Part shown: piece after piece, positions 16,971-23,940 of the stretch
Layout of the letters: every line of letters begins with the position of its first letter
How positions within the stretch are numbered: position 1 is the first letter of the stretch
NCBI RefSeq assembly: GCF_013155395.1
Contig: NZ_JABJWC010000038.1
Span: forward strand, 1-36,448
DNA: 36,448 nt
Reading direction: 5' to 3'
DNA from: Komagataeibacter melomenusus
Lineage (GTDB): Bacteria > Pseudomonadota > Alphaproteobacteria > Acetobacterales > Acetobacteraceae
The notes under the pieces: model-generated
Told to the model about the DNA's origin: nothing
Database searches by the model: none
Seen by the model: only the letters and a program-made list of their open reading frames with translations
Translations under genes and position numbers: made by a program

Positions 16971-17519
16971 TCAGCCCCGTAGCGGATAATGCTCCAGGGC
17001 TTCGTAAACGGGTTCATCCCTATGGCGCAGGGACTGGAAAAGCGTGAAATGACCCATGGGCTCGCCATCTGTCATGGGGGGCATGGCAGCCAGCCAGGCC
17101 TGCCGCCGGAGCGGGTCGGGGTGCTGCATATGGCCCATCGTCACATGCGGCACGAAGCGCCGCGCGGCGCGGGTCGCAGCAGGCAGGAGCCGGTTCATGG
17201 TGGCACGGATGCGCTTTTGCAGGTGCATCAGGGCGGCATCGGGCGCGCAGCCGACCCATAGCGTATCCGGCCCGTGGTGGGTTGCGGGCTCAAACAGGCC
17301 CGGCGCGGTCAGGCTGAGGGTGGGGGGTGTTGCGGTGATGGCGTTGAGTGCGTGGTGGATGTCCTCGAGCAGGTGGCCGTGCGTCACCACGCCCAGATAA
17401 TGCAGCGTGAGGTGGTAGGACTCCGGTGGAGACCACGTCACGTCCGGCAGGTTGCCCCGCAGGCCCGCGAGGGCGCGTGTGAGCGGAAGGGGGAGTTCAA
17501 GGCCAATGAACAGACGCAT
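16971..17519 (-). CDS. thpR: RNA 2',3'-cyclic phosphodiesterase (2H family)
   Basis: A 182-residue cytoplasmic protein of the 2H phosphoesterase superfamily (ThpR/LigT), which opens 2',3'-cyclic phosphates on RNA ends. Both catalytic motifs are seen: HLTL at 36-39 and HVTM at 125-128. The N-terminal RLFIGLELP strand and the TLWVG segment are also typical. Length is normal for the family. The frame is open far upstream, but that part lies antisense to the Bax-inhibitor gene and has no family character. The ATG at 17519, with an AAAAGG about 8 bases before it, gives the conserved N-terminus. The gene lies between the divergent Bax-inhibitor gene and adhA, on the same strand as adhA. Confidence 0.93.
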   Translation of the reverse strand: MRLFIGLELPLPLTRALAGLRGNLPDVTWSPPESYHLTLHYLGVVTHGHLLEDIHHALNAITATPPTLSLTAPGLFEPATHHGPDTLWVGCAPDAALMHLQKRIRATMNRLLPAATRAARRFVPHVTMGHMQHPDPLRRQAWLAAMPPMTDGEPMGHFTLFQSLRHRDEPVYEALEHYPLRG

Positions 17520-17652
17520 CCGGCACCTTTTCGGCAGAAAGGAAAAACGGCACATGCCGCATGTCTCGTACAGTATATATAGTGCCGTGAAATGCGGAGC
17601 GTGTTGCCGCATTGTAATGTATTCGTCACGCTGATGTTCTTGAACCGCGTCT

Positions 17653-17670
17653 AGCATGTGCCCACATGCT
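17653..17670. repeat. Inverted repeat upstream of the Bax-inhibitor gene
   Basis: AGCATGTG, two bases, CACATGCT: a perfect 8+8 palindrome ending 44 bases before the start codon at 17715. It could be an operator or a leader hairpin. A CTTGAA at 17639-17644 followed 16 bases later by CCCACAT loosely resembles a heat-shock promoter that would overlap the palindrome; this second point is weak. Confidence 0.45.
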
Positions 17671-17714
17671 GGCAGACGCACGTCAGTTACGGACGTGGAG
17701 GAAGGAAACAACAA

Positions 17715-18485
17715 ATGGCTTTTGGCCCTGATTCGCGGAGTTTCATCCGCCCCACCGCTGATAGTGCCATGGGCTCCGTCGATATGGGCCTGCGCGCCTA
17801 TATGCTGCGAGTCTATAACTGGATGGCATCCGGGCTGGTCCTGACCGGACTCGTCGCCTACCTGATCGCCAACACCCAACTGCAGACGCTGTTCTTCCAG
17901 TATGTGCCCGCCCTGGGCACGATCAAGCCGACCGGGCTTGGCATGCTGGCCATGATCGCGCCGCTCGGTTTCGTCCTGGTCATGTCGTTCGGGGTCAACC
18001 GGCTGTCCACCCAGGCGGTGCAGACCCTGTTCTGGCTGTTCTGTGGCGTGATGGGGGCGAGCCTGTCCAACATCTTCATGGTGTTCACGGGGGTTTCGGT
18101 CACGCGCGTCTTCTTCATCACCGCCGCGACCTTCTGCACCATGTCCATCTGGGGCTACACGACTCGTACCGATCTCAGCCGCTTTGGCTCGTTCTTCATG
18201 ATGGGGCTGTTCGGCCTGATCATCGCGGGCGTGGTGAACATGTTCCTGCACAGCCCGGCCCTGTATTTTGTCTACAGCGCCGCAGGGGTGCTTCTGTTCG
18301 TGGGGCTGACCATGTTCGATACCCAGAACATCAAGGCCACCTATCAGCAGGTTGCGGCCTATGAGGGGCCGGACATGGCGGCGAAGCGGTCCGTCTATGA
18401 TGCGCTGAACCTTTATCTGAACTTCATCAACCTGTTCCAGTTCCTGCTGCAGTTCATGGGCGTGCGCAACAGCAACAATGACTGA
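17715..18485 (+). CDS. Bax inhibitor-1 / YccA family membrane protein
   Basis: A 256-residue integral membrane protein with about seven hydrophobic spans after a short N-terminal tail. Family features are the LRAYMLRVYNWMASGLVLTG opening (~26-45), a central segment FFITAATFCTMSIWGYTT (~134-151) and the C-terminal GLTMFDTQNIK (~197-207) followed by ALNLYLNFINLFQFLLQ. Bacterial members such as YbhL, YccA and BsYetJ are linked to calcium leak or to control of the FtsH protease, but the role here is not known. The start ATG has a long GGAGGAAGGAAAC purine run upstream. It is transcribed alone, has a palindrome in its leader and is closed by an intrinsic terminator. Confidence 0.93.
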   Translation: MAFGPDSRSFIRPTADSAMGSVDMGLRAYMLRVYNWMASGLVLTGLVAYLIANTQLQTLFFQYVPALGTIKPTGLGMLAMIAPLGFVLVMSFGVNRLSTQAVQTLFWLFCGVMGASLSNIFMVFTGVSVTRVFFITAATFCTMSIWGYTTRTDLSRFGSFFMMGLFGLIIAGVVNMFLHSPALYFVYSAAGVLLFVGLTMFDTQNIKATYQQVAAYEGPDMAAKRSVYDALNLYLNFINLFQFLLQFMGVRNSNND

Positions 18486-18540
18486 CCGGCAGGATTCCTG
18501 CTTTTAAGGACTGCATCAGTCCTGTTTGCACGCATGAGAA

Positions 18541-18569
18541 GGGCTGCCACCACCGTGGCGGCCCTTTTT
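18541..18569 (+). terminator. Rho-independent terminator of the Bax-inhibitor gene
   Basis: Stem GGGCTGCCAC (18541-18550) with GTGGCGGCCC (18555-18564), one G-U pair, four-base loop, then TTTTT. It lies 55 bases after the stop codon. Confidence 0.9.
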
Positions 18570-19133
18570 GCGTTGATGGAGGGTTGGAAAGCCATTTCTG
18601 TTAAAAAAGATAAGTCTTATTCATATATGGAAATTATATGATGACGAGAGTGTGAGGTTAATGACACCTGATTAAACCGCTGTAAAACAAGGATTTTGTA
18701 AGATAAATTTTAAGCAATGAAATCTATTGAAATATTATGTGAAGGCTTGCCTATGAGGCCGTTCAGGTCGGATAACCCTTGAATAGAAAAACTATATGAA
18801 AGGGTATGCGGCACAGGACATGCGCTTCAGCACACAGGACGGCATCGCGATTCATGGTCCGATCTGCCCTGAGAGTAATATTTACGTAAGGTCTGGCAGG
18901 CCGTATTGATCAAGGTCATGGCCAGCCGGTCGGCAACTAACTCATGACGGATGCAAACCGAAAGAGGCGATTGTCATTTTCGGAAGTCGACTCAGGCGCG
19001 ATGTCGCTGGATGCCGGGAAAGCAGAATGCTTTTTTCCCGCCATGCGTATAACGTGGCCGCTGTTGTCTAAGCCCGTGGATGAAGCGAGGATGTGAGCAA
19101 AACAGGGTGATGTCGAAACCAACGAGGCGTGAG
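18570..19133. other. Long AT-rich leader region of the cyo operon
   Basis: About 560 bases without a recognisable gene ahead of cyoA. The first half (to ~18800) is strikingly AT-rich for this genome. A possible FNR-type site, TTGAT-N4-GTCAT, lies at 18906-18919, but only its first half matches well. A hairpin with a T-run sits at 19016-19040. TTGAAA at 18727 and TTGAAT at 18779 are possible -35 boxes with poor -10 partners. The region could hold regulatory sites, a leader or a small RNA; none is proven. Confidence 0.5.
19016..19040 (+). terminator. Terminator-like hairpin in the cyo leader
   Basis: AAAGCA (19019-19024), loop GAA, TGCTTT (19028-19033), then TTT and CCC; GGG at 19016-19018 can pair with CCC across a bulge. 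It ends about 94 bases before the cyoA start. It could end a small transcript made from the leader or act as an attenuator. The stem is short, so confidence is low. Confidence 0.35.
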
Positions 19134-20060
19134 ATGAAGAAAAAAATCTTGCCGAGATTAACAAAGCTGATGAGCCTATCTTCAGCAGCGCTGTTAGCAG
19201 GCTGTACCTGGGATACACTTGATCCCAAGGGCGTTGTCGGTGCTCAGGAAAAAAGCCTGATCCTGACCTCGACCTACGCGATGCTGCTGGTTGTCATACC
19301 GGTATGTATCCTGACGCTGCTGTTCGCATGGCAGTACCGTCAGTCCAACACTTCGGCGGAATACCTGCCGAAATGGTCGCATTCCAACAAGATCGAAGTG
19401 GTCATCTGGGCGATCCCCAGCCTGATCATTCTGTTCCTGGCGGTACTGACCTATCAGACATGTCATTCGCTTGACCCGTACAAGCCGCTCGAGGCTGAAG
19501 CCAACGTCAAGCCAATTCATGTCGATGTTGTGGCACTGGACTGGAAGTGGCTCTTTATCTATCCGGATGAAGGGATCGCAACCGTCAACCAGATGGCCAT
19601 GCCGGTGAATACGCCGGTCGATTTCCGGATCACCTCTGACTCCGTGATGAACTCGTTCTTCATCCCGCAGCTCGGCACGATGATCTATGCCATGGCCGGG
19701 ATGCAGACCCAGCTGCACCTGATCGCCAACGAAGCGGGTGACTTCCAGGGTGAGTCCTCCAACTTCAGCGGCAAGGGCTTCTCCGACATGCGCTTCCGTG
19801 CGCTGGCAATGCCGGCGGACCAGTACAGCGCGTGGGTCGAGAAGGTGAAGGCTTCTTCCGAGCAGCTGGACAGCGCAAGCTATCCGAAGCTGGCCGCGCC
19901 GAGCGAGGCCAACCCGGTTGAGTACTTCTCGCATGTCGATGCGGGTCTCTTCGATGCCATCGTTGCCAAGTACAATGACGGCATGGTCATGGACAAGAGC
20001 ACCGGCAAGATGCTGCACGTGCAGCAGTCCGCGATGTCCGACATGAACATGAAGGAATAG
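19134..20060 (+). CDS. cyoA: Ubiquinol oxidase subunit II
   Basis: Subunit II of a haem-copper quinol oxidase (bo3 type in Gluconobacter, a1/ba type named CyaB in Acetobacter). The 308-residue precursor has a lipoprotein signal with lipobox LAGC (Cys 24), two membrane spans (~45-65 and ~88-108) and a periplasmic cupredoxin-like domain. That domain lacks the Cys/His CuA ligands, which marks a quinol oxidase rather than a cytochrome c oxidase. The blocks [16 protein letters not shown] and [18 protein letters not shown] are typical. The reading is open from ATGs at 19080 and 19110, but the ATG at 19134 has GAGG well placed and gives a clean lipoprotein signal. First gene of cyoABCD, with only five bases before cyoB. 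Confidence 0.95.
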   Translation: MKKKILPRLTKLMSLSSAALLAGCTWDTLDPKGVVGAQEKSLILTSTYAMLLVVIPVCILTLLFAWQYRQSNTSAEYLPKWSHSNKIEVVIWAIPSLIILFLAVLTYQTCHSLDPYKPLEAEANVKPIHVDVVALDWKWLFIYPDEGIATVNQMAMPVNTPVDFRITSDSVMNSFFIPQLGTMIYAMAGMQTQLHLIANEAGDFQGESSNFSGKGFSDMRFRALAMPADQYSAWVEKVKASSEQLDSASYPKLAAPSEANPVEYFSHVDAGLFDAIVAKYNDGMVMDKSTGKMLHVQQSAMSDMNMKE

Positions 20061-20065
20061 GACAG

Positions 20066-22060
20066 ATGTTTGGCAAATTAACTTTGTCGGCCATCCCTTA
20101 TGATGTGCCGATCCTTGTGGGAACGTTCATCGGTGCCGCTATCGCGGGTCTCGCCGTTGTCGGTCTCATCACCTATTACGGTAAATGGGGCTACCTGTGG
20201 CGTGAATGGCTGACCTCGGTCGACCACAAGCGCATTGGTGTCATGTATATCGTTGTGGCCCTCGTGGCGCTGTTCCGTGGCTTTGCGGACGCGATCATGA
20301 TGCGCTCCCAGCTTGCGCTGGCCTATGCCGGCAACCCCGGCTACCTGCCGCCGCACCACTATGACCAGATCTTCTCCGCTCACGGCACGATCATGATCTT
20401 CTTCATGGCCATGGCGTTCATGCAGGGTCTGATGAACATCGTGGTGCCGCTGCAGATCGGTGCGCGCGACGTGGCCTTCCCGTTCGTGAACACGCTGAGC
20501 TTCTGGATGACGACCATCAGCTTCCTGCTGGTCAACGTCTCGCTGTTCATCGGTGAGTTCTCGCAGTGCGGCTGGCTGGCTTACCCGCCCCTGTCCGAGC
20601 AGCAGTTCAGCCCCGGCGTCGGTGTTGACTACTATATCTGGGCGGTTCAGCTGTCCGGTGTGGGCACGCTGCTGACGGGTGTGAACTTCTTCGCGACCAT
20701 CGTGAAGATGCGTGCGCCGGGCATGACCTACATGCGCATGCCGGTGTTCACCTGGACCATCTTCTGCACCACCGTGCTGATCATGGTTGCCTTCCCGATC
20801 CTGACCGTGGCCATGGGCCTGCTGGGTCTGGACCGTTACCTGGGCATGCACTTCTTCACCAACGACGGCGGCGGCAACCAGATGCTCTATCTGAGCGTGA
20901 TCTGGGGCTGGGGCCATCCGGAAGTGTACATCCTTGTCCTGCCTGCCTTCGGTGCCTTCTCCGAAATCACGCAGACCTTCTCCCGCAAGCCGCTGTTCGG
21001 CTACAAGACCATGGTCTACGCGACCGCTTCCATCATGGTCCTGTCGCTGGTGGTGTGGGTTCACCACTTCTTCACCATGGGTGCTGGCCCGAACGTGAAC
21101 GCGTTCTTCGGCATCATGACGATGATCATCGCCGTTCCGACTGGCGTGAAAATCTTCAACTGGCTGTTCACCATGTATAAGGGCCGCATCGAGTTCCATG
21201 CGACCATGTACTGGGTGATCGGCTTCATGATCACCTTCTCCATCGGTGGCATGACCGGCGTGATGCTCGCCATCCCGGCTTCCGACTTCGTGCTGCATAA
21301 CTCGCTGTTCGTTATCGCCCACTTCCATAACGTGATTATCGGTGGTGTGTATTTCGGCTACGTGGCGGCCATGAACTTCTGGTTCCCCAAGTCCTTCGGC
21401 TTCAAGCTGAACGAAGCATGGGGCAAGCGGGCGTTCTGGTGCTGGTTCATCGGCTTCTATGTGGCGTTCATGCCGCTGTATGTCGTTGGTTTCGAGGGCA
21501 TGACCCGTCGTATGAACCACTACGACAACCCGGAATGGCACCCCTGGCTGCTGATTGCTGAAGTCGGTGCCGTGCTGATTGCATGCGGTATCGTGTGCCA
21601 GCTGACCCAGCTCTATGTCTCGATCCGCGACCGTAACCTGGCCGAGAATCGTGACCTGACGGGCGATCCGTGGAACGCACGCACGCTGGAATGGTCCACC
21701 TCTTCGCCGCCGCCGTTCTATAACTTCGCCATCCTGCCGGAAGTGCACGAGCTCGACGCTTTTGCCCACGACAAGGAAGCGGGTATCGACACGCGTCGCG
21801 CTGGTGGTGACTATCAGCCCATCCACATGCCCAAGAACACGGCATGCGGTTTCCTTATCGGTGCCTTCAGCTTCGTGCTTGGCTTCGGTGCAGTCTGGTA
21901 TATCTGGTGGCTGGCGGCCGTCGGTCTGATCGGTGTCATCGCTACGGTGATCGCACGTTCGGCTGACAATGACGTCGATTACTATGTGCCGGTGTCCGAG
22001 GTGGCTCGTATCGAGCAGGAGCACACCCATAACCTTATGGCAGCACAGGCAGCGGAATAA
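20066..22060 (+). CDS. cyoB: Ubiquinol oxidase subunit I
   Basis: Catalytic subunit that reduces oxygen to water and pumps protons. At 664 residues it matches Escherichia coli CyoB in length, and all key residues fall at the same numbers: low-spin haem ligands His 106 and His 421, CuB ligands His 284, His 333 and His 334 with the cross-linked Tyr 288, high-spin haem ligand His 419, Glu 286 and Asp 135 of the proton path, and Arg 71, Asp 75, His 98 and Gln 101 of the quinol site. This supports a quinol oxidase. Whether the high-spin haem is O or A cannot be told from the sequence. AAGGA precedes the ATG, and its stop overlaps the cyoC start by one base (TAATG). Confidence 0.98.
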   Translation: MFGKLTLSAIPYDVPILVGTFIGAAIAGLAVVGLITYYGKWGYLWREWLTSVDHKRIGVMYIVVALVALFRGFADAIMMRSQLALAYAGNPGYLPPHHYDQIFSAHGTIMIFFMAMAFMQGLMNIVVPLQIGARDVAFPFVNTLSFWMTTISFLLVNVSLFIGEFSQCGWLAYPPLSEQQFSPGVGVDYYIWAVQLSGVGTLLTGVNFFATIVKMRAPGMTYMRMPVFTWTIFCTTVLIMVAFPILTVAMGLLGLDRYLGMHFFTNDGGGNQMLYLSVIWGWGHPEVYILVLPAFGAFSEITQTFSRKPLFGYKTMVYATASIMVLSLVVWVHHFFTMGAGPNVNAFFGIMTMIIAVPTGVKIFNWLFTMYKGRIEFHATMYWVIGFMITFSIGGMTGVMLAIPASDFVLHNSLFVIAHFHNVIIGGVYFGYVAAMNFWFPKSFGFKLNEAWGKRAFWCWFIGFYVAFMPLYVVGFEGMTRRMNHYDNPEWHPWLLIAEVGAVLIACGIVCQLTQLYVSIRDRNLAENRDLTGDPWNARTLEWSTSSPPPFYNFAILPEVHELDAFAHDKEAGIDTRRAGGDYQPIHMPKNTACGFLIGAFSFVLGFGAVWYIWWLAAVGLIGVIATVIARSADNDVDYYVPVSEVARIEQEHTHNLMAAQAAE

Positions 22061-22665
22061 TGGCGCAAAACATGACTGCTGATGCAGCCCATGCCCATGA
22101 TGAACACCACGAATCTCCCGTGGTGTTCGGGTTCTGGCTGTATCTGATGACGGACTGCATCATCTTCGGTACGCTGTTCGCAGTGTTCGCGGTGTTGCGT
22201 GACCAGTTTGCCGGCGGTCCGACCGGCCACGAAGTGTTCGAACTTTCGGGTGTTGGCATTGAAACGGCTATCCTGCTGTTCAGCTCCATCACCTACGGTT
22301 TTGGCATGATCGCCGCCCACGAGAACAAGGTCAGCACCATGCGGACCTGGCTCGGGGTGACCTTCCTGCTGGGGCTGGGCTTCCTGTTCATGGAAATCCG
22401 CGAGTTCTCGCACATGATTGCCGAAGGCAACGGCCCGGATCGCAGCGCGTTCCTGTCCGCCTTCTTCACGCTGGTTGGCACGCATGGTCTGCATGTCACC
22501 TGCGGCCTGCTGTGGATGGCGGTCCTGCTGTTCCAGACGGCTGGCAAGACTGAGCTGAACGAGCGCATGATCGGCAAGCTGACCTGCCTCAGCCTGTTCT
22601 GGCACTTCCTGGACATTGTCTGGATCTGTGTCTTCACCTTTGTCTATCTGATGGGTGTGCTCTGA
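22060..22665 (+). CDS. cyoC: Ubiquinol oxidase subunit III
   Basis: A 201-residue inner-membrane subunit with five hydrophobic spans, as in other quinol oxidase CyoC proteins. The N-terminus is His-rich (HAHDEHHE, ~9-16), followed by [19 protein letters not shown]. Later blocks [19 protein letters not shown] and [19 protein letters not shown] are conserved in haem-copper oxidase subunit III. It stabilises subunit I and is not itself a redox protein. The start codon shares a base with the cyoB stop, and its own stop shares a base with the cyoD start, pointing to translational coupling. Confidence 0.97.
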   Translation: MAQNMTADAAHAHDEHHESPVVFGFWLYLMTDCIIFGTLFAVFAVLRDQFAGGPTGHEVFELSGVGIETAILLFSSITYGFGMIAAHENKVSTMRTWLGVTFLLGLGFLFMEIREFSHMIAEGNGPDRSAFLSAFFTLVGTHGLHVTCGLLWMAVLLFQTAGKTELNERMIGKLTCLSLFWHFLDIVWICVFTFVYLMGVL

Positions 22666-22994
22666 TGGCTGATCATATTTCATCCTCGGGAGAGGGCCAT
22701 GGTAGCGTAGGATCTTACGTTACCGGGTTCGTACTTGCCGTTATCCTGACGGTAGCAGCCTTCGGTCTGGTGATGTCGCATGCGATGTCACCGTCCGCCA
22801 CCGGTGGGGCGATTGCCCTGCTGGCGGTGGTCCAGATCGTGGTTCACCTGATCTACTTCCTGCACATGAACGGTTCGTCCGAGCAGCGCTGGAACGTCAT
22901 GGCGTTTACATTCACGGTGCTGTCGGTTCTGGTCCTTGTGGCCGGCACGATGTTCATCATGCATGACACGTCCATCAACATGATGTCGCGCTGA
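22665..22994 (+). CDS. cyoD: Ubiquinol oxidase subunit IV
   Basis: A 109-residue small subunit with three membrane spans, homologous to CyoD (prokaryotic cytochrome c oxidase subunit IV family). GSYVTGFVLAVILTVAAFGLV opens the first span, and VHLIYFLHMNGSSEQRWN is the conserved loop after the second. It helps assemble the CuB site in subunit I. It is the last gene of the operon: no haem O synthase (cyoE/ctaB) or SURF1 gene follows, so haem maturation genes must be elsewhere. A strong hairpin terminator begins 58 bases downstream. Confidence 0.96.
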   Translation: MADHISSSGEGHGSVGSYVTGFVLAVILTVAAFGLVMSHAMSPSATGGAIALLAVVQIVVHLIYFLHMNGSSEQRWNVMAFTFTVLSVLVLVAGTMFIMHDTSINMMSR

Positions 22995-23052
22995 TACGCG
23001 GTTTCATGCTGGGCCTTGGGGGTGGGCAACCACTCCCGGGGCCAGACGGCAT

Positions 23053-23091
23053 AAAAAAAGACCGGCACGGGAAACCGTGCCGGTCTTTTTT
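23053..23091. terminator. Bidirectional terminator between cyoD and fdxA
   Basis: An A7 run, then GACCGGCACGG, loop GAAA, CCGTGCCGGTC and a T6 run: a perfect stem flanked by A and T runs. It works on both strands, ending cyoABCD from the left and the fdxA transcript (stop at 23118) from the right. Confidence 0.95.
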
Positions 23092-23117
23092 ATTGGCCCC
23101 AGGCAGGAAAGGCGGGA

Positions 23118-23450
23118 TCAGCCCTTCTGCGGCTCGGGGGAAAGCAGGTCTTTCTTGCCGGGCTTGTCTTTCCATTCCTCGGCATCGGCCGGGGCGTCGA
23201 TCTTGCGGGTGATGTTGGGCCAGATGGCGGCGTATTTGGCGTTGAGTTCGGCCCAGGGGGTCGCGCGGTCGTCGCTATCGGGGAAGATGGCCTCAGCCGG
23301 GCATTCCGGTTCGCACACGCCGCAGTCGATGCATTCATCCGGATTGATTACGAGAAAGTTCTCACCGGCGTAGAAGCAGTCAACCGGGCAGACTTCGACA
23401 CAATCTGTGAATTTGCAGCGAATGCAGTTTTCGGTGACCACATAGGTCAT
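23118..23450 (-). CDS. fdxA: 7Fe ferredoxin FdxA ([3Fe-4S][4Fe-4S])
   Basis: A 110-residue cytoplasmic electron carrier of the Azotobacter ferredoxin I type. The N-terminal half shows Cys 9, 17, 21 and 25, with an extra Cys 12. The second motif [14 protein letters not shown] gives Cys 40, 43, 46 and 50. The long C-terminal tail after residue 55, beginning [16 protein letters not shown], is typical of alphaproteobacterial FdxA. It begins with [10 protein letters not shown]. The gene lies downstream of the SUV3-like helicase and S4 genes on the same strand, an arrangement I recall from other alphaproteobacteria, although here 189 bases separate it from the S4 gene. Its electron partner is not visible here. 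Confidence 0.96.
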   Translation of the reverse strand: MTYVVTENCIRCKFTDCVEVCPVDCFYAGENFLVINPDECIDCGVCEPECPAEAIFPDSDDRATPWAELNAKYAAIWPNITRKIDAPADAEEWKDKPGKKDLLSPEPQKG

Positions 23451-23639
23451 CGCCTATCTCCGATCGTTATTTGTGTGGCCTGTGGCAGTAGGCCCAGCCA
23501 TGGAAAGGGACGAGGCGCCACAGGGGGCATGACCTCATCGGGAATGGCGGAAGATATGAGAGTGTTTTCCGGTCGTGGCAAGCCCAAGACGGCGGCTAAT
23601 GCATAATCGGTGCCTGTATTGTCCCGATCGCCACAATAT

Positions 23640-23936
23640 TCAGGCAGTTTCTGGAACAATTTCATACAGAAGTTGTGCAAGTGGCGCTGCCTGGCGGCGT
23701 TCGGCCTGACCTGTCACGCGGATGACGATCACGGCCTTGCGGTCGGGTGCGGGCAGGGTCAGCACGTCGCCTGCGCGCACGAGCGCATGCGCCTTGGTCA
23801 CGCGCTGGCGGTTGATGCGCACATGCCCGCTGGTGGCGATCTGCGCGCAGGCGCTGCGGCTGCGCCCGAAGCGGGCATGGAACAGCCACACATCTACGCG
23901 CTGGGCCTGGGGCTTGGGGGCAGGGGCCTGTTTCAT
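23640..23936 (-). CDS. S4-domain RNA-binding protein (Hsp15-like)
   Basis: A 98-residue protein with a single S4 domain: QRVDVWLFHARFGRSRSACAQ (~12-32), then GHVRINRQRV and the closing RAGDVLTL. Hsp15 (HslR) of Escherichia coli binds stalled large ribosomal subunits carrying peptidyl-tRNA; a similar ribosome-recycling role is possible but not shown. The frame continues upstream inside the helicase gene, yet that part is only basic low-complexity sequence. The ATG at 23936, just four bases beyond the helicase stop, gives a normal length. No strong ribosome site is seen, so translation is probably coupled to the helicase. Between this gene and fdxA (23451-23639) nothing else was recognised. Confidence 0.85.
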   Translation of the reverse strand: MKQAPAPKPQAQRVDVWLFHARFGRSRSACAQIATSGHVRINRQRVTKAHALVRAGDVLTLPAPDRKAVIVIRVTGQAERRQAAPLAQLLYEIVPETA

Positions 23937-23940
23937 GCGT

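Noticed and set aside
17520..18251. Extension of the thpR frame upstream
   Set aside because: It is antisense to the Bax-inhibitor gene and its promoter and has no family character.
18906..18919. FNR-type site before cyoA
   Set aside because: Only the first half (TTGAT) matches; the second half is GTCAT rather than ATCAA, so it is mentioned in the leader but not called as a site.
20078..22030. A 650-codon open frame opposite cyoB, very rich in His, Asp and Glu
   Set aside because: The composition follows from reversing hydrophobic codons of a membrane protein. No start signal or homology is seen.
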